Shown here one piece after another: positions 58,162-64,000 of a DNA stretch of 64,000 nt. Made by a program: the position numbers and the translations under genes. Position 1 is the stretch's first letter. Every line of letters begins with the position of its first letter. The stretch lies in the NCBI RefSeq assembly GCF_000204415.1, contig NC_015416.1, positions 310,001 through 374,000 on the forward strand, written 5' to 3'. The notes beneath the pieces are model-generated. The model did no database searches. It was not told where the DNA came from and worked only from the letters and a program-made list of their open reading frames with translations. Origin of the DNA: Methanothrix soehngenii GP6. GTDB lineage: Archaea > Halobacteriota > Methanosarcinia > Methanotrichales > Methanotrichaceae.

Positions 58162-61107
58162 TTGAGGACTGCCAGGCAGATTCCCTGGTACCTTATCGCA
58201 TCCATTCTGATCTCTTTATCAGCGATTGCTCTGGCTAATCTTTTTGCTCCACCGCTGAAAGAGGCCGGCTCATATCTTGCTTTAGCTCTGGTGATACTGA
58301 TACCCGGCTACCTCGCAGTCCTCTCCCTCTTTCCAGCCGCCGGCGACCTGGATTTGAATAGACGCTTTCTTCTCTCTCTGGGGGCCTCTCTGTTATTGGC
58401 AGGGCTCATCAGTCTGATTCTGTATCTTACCCCCAGGGGGCTCCAGGCGGCATCCCTGGCCACTATTCTCTCTTTTCTTGTGCTATTTCTTGCCGCCCTA
58501 TCCTATCTCCGCTGGTCGGCTATACCTCGCAACAGGAGGTTTGTGATCGGAGCGAAGAGGAGCTATCGCAGTCGCAGGACATCTGGCCGCATCTCATCAG
58601 GCTTCGTCTCCTCCCGGGGCCCTCTTCTGATCGCCCTGGCCGCAGTCCTCGTTCTGGCTGGTCTGGCCCTGGCCTTTTATCATTATCAACCTGGCATGAA
58701 TTTCTTATCCTCTCCCAAGGGCCATACCGATCTGGAGGTCACCTGGCCGAAGAGCGAGCTTGGCGATTCATCCGAAGGGCAATACACGACTCTTGCCGCT
58801 GGCCGCGACCTGGAAGCGCGGGCGAGGATCGACAACCATGAAGGTATTCCGGTCAATTACTCCCTCCGGCTGGCCTTTGACAATTCCACCATCTTCGTCA
58901 AAGGCCTGCGTCTGGCTGATAATGAGACCTGGGAGAGCATGCTGGGCTTTGTGCTTGAGGGACAGCCAGGACAGCAGAGGCTTGATCTCCTCCTATTCAA
59001 AGAAGGGGACAGCACTGCCCCCTGCAAATCTGAGCATCTTCTGGTCGATCTGGTTGATGATCAGTCCGAGGATCAGGAAGAAATGGAAAACAGCACAAAC
59101 GAATCAATGGCGAGCTCTGACGGCTTGCCAGTCTCATTTGAAGAGAAGACAAAGGTCACAGTCCTGAGTGCCGGAGGCGGTGGCAGCTCTGTCGCCCAGG
59201 TTAGCGGATCTGCAGCCTCCAGCTCCTCTTCTGCCAAATCAAAGCCACAATCCGCTGCAACTGAAACGGAAAAAAAGAATGCCACGGAGACGACAGAATA
59301 TCCGCCGCCAGCAAAGGCTGCTGTCGAGACCGGTGCAGTCACTGAGCCGACTGATGCGAGCAGCGGCGAGATAAAAGCCCAGCCCAAGGCCAGCAGCATA
59401 ACCTCTGAGGAAAGCCCTTATCCCGAGGAGGCTGAATCCCTCTCCAGCTCAAATTCCACGAATCAGGCGGCATCTAAGATTTCAGTCCTCCCTGATAATG
59501 CATCTGGCCCTGAGAATGTGTCCTCATCCATCTTCCTATCTACAAATCTATCCACATCTTCCTCTGCTAATCTGTCCTCATCTGCAGCGTCAGATGAACA
59601 GATAAATCCCGTGCCAGAAGATGTCAACACGGTCAAGAATCCAGCAAGGTACGGCACCATCCCCGGTCAGCCCGCAGAAGGAGATTCCATTATCAACCAT
59701 CCGCCGGTTCTGCAGAGCCTCCAATCGAGCATGCCCAGCCCTCAGACAAAGGGCACAGCGATCATCTGGAGAGCAGAGGCTATAGATCCGGACGGTGACA
59801 GGATCCTCTATCGCTTCCTCCTCAATGGTGAAGAGATGAAAAATTGGTCCAGATCCGGCAGCTGGAGCTTTCTCACGCATTATCTGCCCGCGGGCGAATA
59901 TGTCATCACCGTCCAGGCTATGGATGGCCTTCATTCACCGTCGGACTCATTTGATAGCTCTTTGAATGCCACCATGGTCATCCTGGAACAAAACCAGCCA
60001 CCCATTCTGAGGGAGCTGGAGTCTGACCGGAAGAGCCCCAGCCCACAGGGATCCCTGATCACCTGGACCGCCAGCGCAGCAGATCCAGACCTGGATGAGA
60101 TATCATACCGCTTCCTCCTCGATGGCCAGGATATGACCGGCTGGATGCCATCGAATTCCTGGGTATGGAATAGCTCTGGAGTGATGGCAGGAGATCATAA
60201 GATCACCGTTCAGATAATGGACGGCTCTCATGCCAGCCAGAACTCCTTTGACTGCGAGATGAATCGGCCTTACGCCCTGAAGGAATCGACAATAGGCTCT
60301 CCGATCGAATCGTCTGCAGAATCCTCAACTCCTCTTCTTGTAAGCTCTCCTGAAGATCCATCAAAGCCAGCAGATGTTCCCGCGGGCGCATCCTCCACTG
60401 CATCCCTCAATCAGATCCCGATGTTCGCAGAGCTGAAGCCGGATGCAATCAGTCCACTCGAAACAGACGCTATCATAAATTGGACTGCCAGAGCTGCAGA
60501 TCCTGATGGAGACGAGCTATCCTACAAGTTCCTCCTCGATGGCCAGGATATGACCGGCTGGTCCTCTTCCTCTTCCTGGACCTGGGACACATCTGATGCT
60601 CCCCCCGGCACGCATAGGATCACTGTCCTGGCCAGGGACGGCAAGCACGCTCCTACGGACTCTTTCGATGGCTCAATAGATGCTGAATTCACATTAATGG
60701 ACAAAAATCTGCCTCCCGTCCTCTCAAGCCTTGTGCCGGATCTCTCCAGCCCTCGGGTTCTGGGGGAGACCATCGTCTGGAAGGCGGAGGCCATGGACCC
60801 GGACAACGATCCCATCCTTTACAAGTTCCAGCTTGGAGGAAAGGATATGATTAGATGGTCAGAGTCGAATAGCTGGAGCTGGTCGACCCGGGGCCTCTCC
60901 GCGGGCGACTACCAGATCACCGTCCTGGTCAGGGATGGCCGCCACGCATCCGAGTATTCATTCGATAACTCTCTGGCGAAAAGCTTCCGCCTCAAGACCT
61001 CCATAGATCAACAGATAGACCTGCTGATGAGCCAGAGGGGCTTTAATGCCTCAGGAGATACTGAATATAGCTCCTCTGACATCATGCTAAAGGTGGCTGA
61101 TACATAG
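58162..61107 (+). CDS. Large surface protein: DUF1616 membrane domain plus four Ig-like repeats
   Basis: 981 residues from TTG, with GGAGG about ten bases upstream. Residues 1-185 have five or so membrane segments including the DUF1616 pattern (YLALALVILIPGYLAVLSLF). Another membrane segment (LLIALAAVLVLAGLALAFYH) is near 155-175. An extracellular domain follows (about 190-300), then a long Ser/Thr/Ala-rich linker (about 310-500), then four Ig-like repeats of about 95 residues starting near 510, 611, 751 and 849. Each has PP-L-L, a WxAxAxDPD block and a WxW core. Repeats 2 and 3 share an identical stretch of about 32 bases, so exchange between them is likely. Probably a cell-envelope or adhesion protein. 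Confidence 0.8.
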   Translation: MRTARQIPWYLIASILISLSAIALANLFAPPLKEAGSYLALALVILIPGYLAVLSLFPAAGDLDLNRRFLLSLGASLLLAGLISLILYLTPRGLQAASLATILSFLVLFLAALSYLRWSAIPRNRRFVIGAKRSYRSRRTSGRISSGFVSSRGPLLIALAAVLVLAGLALAFYHYQPGMNFLSSPKGHTDLEVTWPKSELGDSSEGQYTTLAAGRDLEARARIDNHEGIPVNYSLRLAFDNSTIFVKGLRLADNETWESMLGFVLEGQPGQQRLDLLLFKEGDSTAPCKSEHLLVDLVDDQSEDQEEMENSTNESMASSDGLPVSFEEKTKVTVLSAGGGGSSVAQVSGSAASSSSSAKSKPQSAATETEKKNATETTEYPPPAKAAVETGAVTEPTDASSGEIKAQPKASSITSEESPYPEEAESLSSSNSTNQAASKISVLPDNASGPENVSSSIFLSTNLSTSSSANLSSSAASDEQINPVPEDVNTVKNPARYGTIPGQPAEGDSIINHPPVLQSLQSSMPSPQTKGTAIIWRAEAIDPDGDRILYRFLLNGEEMKNWSRSGSWSFLTHYLPAGEYVITVQAMDGLHSPSDSFDSSLNATMVILEQNQPPILRELESDRKSPSPQGSLITWTASAADPDLDEISYRFLLDGQDMTGWMPSNSWVWNSSGVMAGDHKITVQIMDGSHASQNSFDCEMNRPYALKESTIGSPIESSAESSTPLLVSSPEDPSKPADVPAGASSTASLNQIPMFAELKPDAISPLETDAIINWTARAADPDGDELSYKFLLDGQDMTGWSSSSSWTWDTSDAPPGTHRITVLARDGKHAPTDSFDGSIDAEFTLMDKNLPPVLSSLVPDLSSPRVLGETIVWKAEAMDPDNDPILYKFQLGGKDMIRWSESNSWSWSTRGLSAGDYQITVLVRDGRHASEYSFDNSLAKSFRLKTSIDQQIDLLMSQRGFNASGDTEYSSSDIMLKVADT

Positions 61108-61159
61108 CTGAATTGCATTAGCTTTAAGTTCGTTGTACTCCCAATATCCGCTCCAATCC

Positions 61160-62212
61160 ATGAAGATCATTCAGGTATCTCCCTATTTTCCCCCTCATCT
61201 GGGCGGGGTTGAGTATCATGTGAAGGAGCTGGCCGACGGCCTGGCGAAGAGGGGCCACCAGGTAACTGTAGCCTCATCATGCGGAAGATGGAATAACGGA
61301 TTCGTCCGCATTCCCAGCATCGACCTTTTTTATGTTCCTATTCCCATCAAGCGGCCCAACCTTGAGGCGGACATATATCATAGCCATGTGCCCAGCCCCC
61401 TGTTTGCCTTCGTGCTCAGAGATTCGTCTCCTCATGTGGTCACCTACCATAACGATGTGGTGATCCCGGGGAACCTGAATGGACACTATCTCCCTCGACC
61501 CGTTGGGGCAGCGGTTGAGGGGGTGAACAGGAAGATCATCCGGCCCATCCTGGACCGGGCAAAAATCGTGATTTCAACCACAAAAAGCTATGCAGAAACC
61601 TCTCCCATCTTGAAGGACTACATTCATAAGACGAAGATAGTGCCCAATGCAGTGGACGTATCCCTTTATCCCCGGAAGAGAGAGAAGAAGGGCTATGTTC
61701 TCTATGCTGGCAGGCTGCTGCACTACAAAGGAATCGAGTCCCTAATCCAGGCCATGAGCGAGGTGCAGAAGAAGGCCGACCTCGAGCTGGTCCTTGTAGG
61801 GGATGGCTACGACCGAAGCCGCCTGGAGGAGATGGCCAGAAGGCTTGATGTCAGGGCCAGGTTCACCGGCAGGCTGGATCGGTCCCGGTTCATCGATACC
61901 CTCTCTCATGCCGAGGTTCTGGTCCTCCCCACCCAGAACCGCCTGGAGGCATTTGGCATCGTCCTTCTCGAGGCCATGGCCTGCGAGACTCCCGTCCTGG
62001 CTTTCAAAACTCCTGGGGTGGCTGAGGTGGCAGGAGAGGGGGGAATGATCTATTCCAGCCCCGGGGAGCTGGGCGAGATGATACTCGAGCTGCATGAGAG
62101 CCCGAACCTGAGGATGAACCTCGGCCGGAAGGGCAGAATGGCGGTGGAAGAGAAGTACTCCTGGCCGCGAGCCCTGGATATGATGGAGTCGGTCTACAGA
62201 GAAGTGGCCTGA
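61160..62212 (+). CDS. GT4-family glycosyltransferase
   Basis: 350 residues from the ATG at 61160. The N-terminal Rossmann domain has SPYFPPHLGGVEYHVKELAD; the hinge region holds IVPNAVDVSLYPRK; the C-terminal domain has VLYAGRLLHYKGIESLIQAM and the donor-site EAFGIVLLEAMACETPVLAF with the EX7E glutamates. It transfers a sugar from a nucleotide donor, probably to a lipid or surface glycan. The first nine codons of the longer frame are less like the family. The flippase-like gene follows on the same strand. Confidence 0.92.
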   Translation: MKIIQVSPYFPPHLGGVEYHVKELADGLAKRGHQVTVASSCGRWNNGFVRIPSIDLFYVPIPIKRPNLEADIYHSHVPSPLFAFVLRDSSPHVVTYHNDVVIPGNLNGHYLPRPVGAAVEGVNRKIIRPILDRAKIVISTTKSYAETSPILKDYIHKTKIVPNAVDVSLYPRKREKKGYVLYAGRLLHYKGIESLIQAMSEVQKKADLELVLVGDGYDRSRLEEMARRLDVRARFTGRLDRSRFIDTLSHAEVLVLPTQNRLEAFGIVLLEAMACETPVLAFKTPGVAEVAGEGGMIYSSPGELGEMILELHESPNLRMNLGRKGRMAVEEKYSWPRALDMMESVYREVA

Positions 62213-62292
62213 GAGCGGTGTCCTGAGAGAGATGGTGTCCTGGGAGAGATCTTCGAGTCAATAAGTATTTACAGAATAGATCTACCTTCCAA

Positions 62293-63273
62293 TTGATGAA
62301 TGAGAGATTGAAGGCCACATTGTTCGCAGCTCTGATGAGCCTGGCCTCCATTATCTTCATTCTCTATTATACCGATGCTGATATAAGTTGGGAGTTGATC
62401 TCCCGGGTCAACGGGTGGTTCCTTCTTCTGGCGGTAGCCCTTCATGTGCTCTCCTGGATACTTTACTCTCTCAGGCTCAAGCTGCTTGCATCCATGGCCG
62501 GTCACCAAATAACCTTCCCTCTCTCCTTCAGATGCACCCTGGCCTCGAACTTCCTTGCCGCTATCACTCCATCCTCTGCTGGAGGAGAGCCCCTGCGAAT
62601 CAAGGTCCTGGCAGATGACGGCATGAGCTATGGTGCTGCGACGGCGGTGGTGATAAGCGAGAGGCTCCTTGATAGCATATTCTTCTTGACCTCACTGGCC
62701 TTTTTCCTCATGGTCTCCGGCTTTTTCGCCGGCTTCGGCCTGAAGGTTGGAGCGATATTCCTGCTCTTTCTCCTGGCTTTCCTGGCATTTCTCAGGCAGC
62801 TCATCATCCGGCCGAAGAGGGTTGCCCGTCTGATGGAGTGGATCAAGAAGAAGACCGGCAACCGAGCCATCGTCCTCACCATAGAGCGGGAGATATGGCT
62901 ATTCAGGGACGCAGGAATTCAGCTTGCTAAAGAGACAATGCGTTGTTTGCCGGTACTGGTGGTGATGACGGCATTAATCTGGTTTAGCGATTTTCTGGTT
63001 CCCTCTGCCTTATTGGCGGGTATGGCTCAGGATCCCAGCATTCTTCTCTCAGTCACCGCCCAGAACATCCTGGCGATAGTGAGCCTCTTGCCGTTGACCC
63101 CTGGGGCCAGCGGCATAGCCGAGCTGGGAATGAGCTACCTTTATTCCACCTTTGTCTCTCCCGCCTTGCTGCTGCCTCTGATCGTCCTGTGGCGTTTGAT
63201 CACCTATTTCTTTAACATCGTCGTAGGTGCAGCTTTCGCCGGAGCGGCCATCAATGGAATGATTAAAAAATAG
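62293..63273 (+). CDS. Flippase-like membrane protein (LPG synthase TM / UPF0104 family)
   Basis: 326 residues with about eight membrane segments. Typical blocks are FLAAITPSSAGGEPLRIKVL near 95-114 (family PSxxGG/EPxR core), VVISERLLDSIFFLTSLAFF near 122, and LLPLTPGASGIAELGMSYLY near 259. It belongs to the family that includes the membrane part of lysylphosphatidylglycerol synthase and archaeal UPF0104 proteins, thought to move lipids or lipid-linked sugars. It follows a glycosyltransferase gene by 80 bases, so a link to surface glycan assembly is reasonable. ATG at 62296 is an equal start. Confidence 0.85.
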   Translation: MMNERLKATLFAALMSLASIIFILYYTDADISWELISRVNGWFLLLAVALHVLSWILYSLRLKLLASMAGHQITFPLSFRCTLASNFLAAITPSSAGGEPLRIKVLADDGMSYGAATAVVISERLLDSIFFLTSLAFFLMVSGFFAGFGLKVGAIFLLFLLAFLAFLRQLIIRPKRVARLMEWIKKKTGNRAIVLTIEREIWLFRDAGIQLAKETMRCLPVLVVMTALIWFSDFLVPSALLAGMAQDPSILLSVTAQNILAIVSLLPLTPGASGIAELGMSYLYSTFVSPALLLPLIVLWRLITYFFNIVVGAAFAGAAINGMIKK

Positions 63274-63349
63274 AGCAAAAATAATTGGCATGCAGACCAT
63301 CTTCCGGCCTGCAGCCGATAACCTCTCCTGATTCCACTTCTTTTTCCGT

Positions 63350-64000
63350 CTAGTGTGTGCCAAGGATGTAGCCTATGATTCTGCCATAGGCAGGCCTGGC
63401 CACCAGCGTTCCTAGGACCACTCCAATGATGATGATCAGGGCGAATCCGGTCAAGGCACCGAATCCCATATAGAGAAGCGGCAGCATGGCCACGATCGTC
63501 GTCGCTGCTGCGCCCAGGATTATGGCAAAGGCCCGGGACAGACGGCTCAAATAGATCTTGCTGGTGGTGGCGGCCACTTTGCCCACGCCCGCCTTATCCG
63601 CGGCCTCCGCCGCTCTCTCCTTTATGCTCCGGTCGGATGCAGCTGGCGCTGCTTCACCTCCTCGGATCACCTCATCGGTGATGATGACCAGCTGATCGAC
63701 GCCCGTCCCTATCACCATGATGATGCCGGCCAGGCTGGCCAGATCGAGCTGCCATTTGGCCAGGGACCAGACGCCCAGCATTATCGCCACCTCGCTCAGG
63801 GAGGTAAAGAGCATGGGCAGAACTATTCTCCTCTCACGGTAGCGGTAGTATATCATGCCCGCAACTGCGAGCAGAGCTATCAGACCGGCTATGACCATCT
63901 GGATCTTGAACTGCTTGCCCAGAGCGGCAGATACCTGGCCTGATCCCACGATCTCCACATTGACCGGCAGAGCGCCCTCTTGCAGGTGAATTTGAAGCTG
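63350..64000 (-). CDS. secD: SecD, protein translocase subunit (3' part)
   Basis: The last 200 or so residues of SecD; the gene runs off the right edge (the frame stays open to 64000). Membrane segments IQMVIAGLIALLAVAGMIYY, PMLFTSLSEVAIMLGVW and FAIILGAAATTIVAMLPLLY match TM helices of the SecDF RND fold, and DLASLAGIIMVIGTGVDQLV with its aspartate is the conserved RND block. An archaeal-style linker (GEAAPAASDRSIKERAAEAA) is present. SecD with SecF aids protein export using the ion gradient. The secF gene should lie just outside. Confidence 0.93.
   Translation of the reverse strand, partial: QLQIHLQEGALPVNVEIVGSGQVSAALGKQFKIQMVIAGLIALLAVAGMIYYRYRERRIVLPMLFTSLSEVAIMLGVWSLAKWQLDLASLAGIIMVIGTGVDQLVIITDEVIRGGEAAPAASDRSIKERAAEAADKAGVGKVAATTSKIYLSRLSRAFAIILGAAATTIVAMLPLLYMGFGALTGFALIIIIGVVLGTLVARPAYGRIIGYILGTH

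Overview
The window looks like a chromosomal segment of a methanogenic archaeon, most likely an acetate-using member of the Methanothrix (Methanosaeta) type. The direct evidence is the methyl-coenzyme M reductase activation operon (component A2 plus methanogenesis markers 3, 6, 5, 15, 17 and 7) at 26.0-32.8 kb. It is supported by archaeal TATA elements about 25-30 bases before probably leaderless genes, by many secreted proteins of methanogen type, and by other archaeal markers (SecD, RlmH, DUF1616/Ig-like surface proteins). The genus is inference; the methanogen assignment is firm.

Layout. 0-6.4 kb: a shikimate-kinase-like gene on the plus strand, then a minus-strand operon running from 6.4 to 0.8 kb: substrate-binding protein, SAM methyltransferase, radical SAM enzyme fused to a second substrate-binding-like domain, FecCD permease, ABC ATPase, and a decayed second methyltransferase. 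6.5-15.2 kb: MerR/GyrI-like regulator, DUF362 protein, duplicated membrane protein, a three-gene redox operon (Old Yellow Enzyme-type oxidoreductase, acetoacetate-decarboxylase-like protein, SDR), and an HTH regulator with a palindrome at its start site. 15.2-19.7 kb: an orphan STT3/AglB C-terminal domain, a copper-chaperone-like protein, and a mobile-element hot spot. Here a flavin reductase gene is cut short by a TnpB-type element, which is itself split by a 1512-bp IS110-type element. That IS110 element carries a candidate bridge RNA whose loops match both its present target and its own end. 19.7-26 kb: small secreted proteins, an Hfq/Lsm-like protein, a sodium:solute symporter, flavin reductase and nitroreductase.

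26-34 kb: the MCR activation operon, a carboxymuconolactone-decarboxylase-like gene, a near-perfect array of fifteen 15-bp repeats that runs into a winged-helix regulator gene, and a terminator-like hairpin with a T-run. 34-38.2 kb: an operon with a membrane/coiled-coil protein, a substrate-binding/von Willebrand A protein and a TelA protein, followed by rlmH. 38.2-40.9 kb: three secreted paralogues in tandem. 41-45.9 kb: branched-chain amino acid operon (leuA/cimA-type synthase, ilvB, ilvN, ilvC).

46-53.4 kb: an accessory region with a truncated DUF1829 gene, a TPR protein and a visibly A+T-rich 1421-residue STAND/NACHT-like NTPase. The NTPase ends in a PD-(D/E)XK-like nuclease domain and lies next to a decayed transposase; it is the best defence-system candidate. 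53.5-64 kb: PPOX-fold protein, a family B DNA polymerase with degraded catalytic motifs (PolB2-like), receiver-domain protein, acylphosphatase-like protein, exonuclease III, a large surface protein with four Ig-like repeats, a GT4 glycosyltransferase, a flippase-like membrane protein, and the 3' part of secD at the right edge.

No rRNA, tRNA or CRISPR array was recognised. All statements were read from sequence by eye; no database search was possible.
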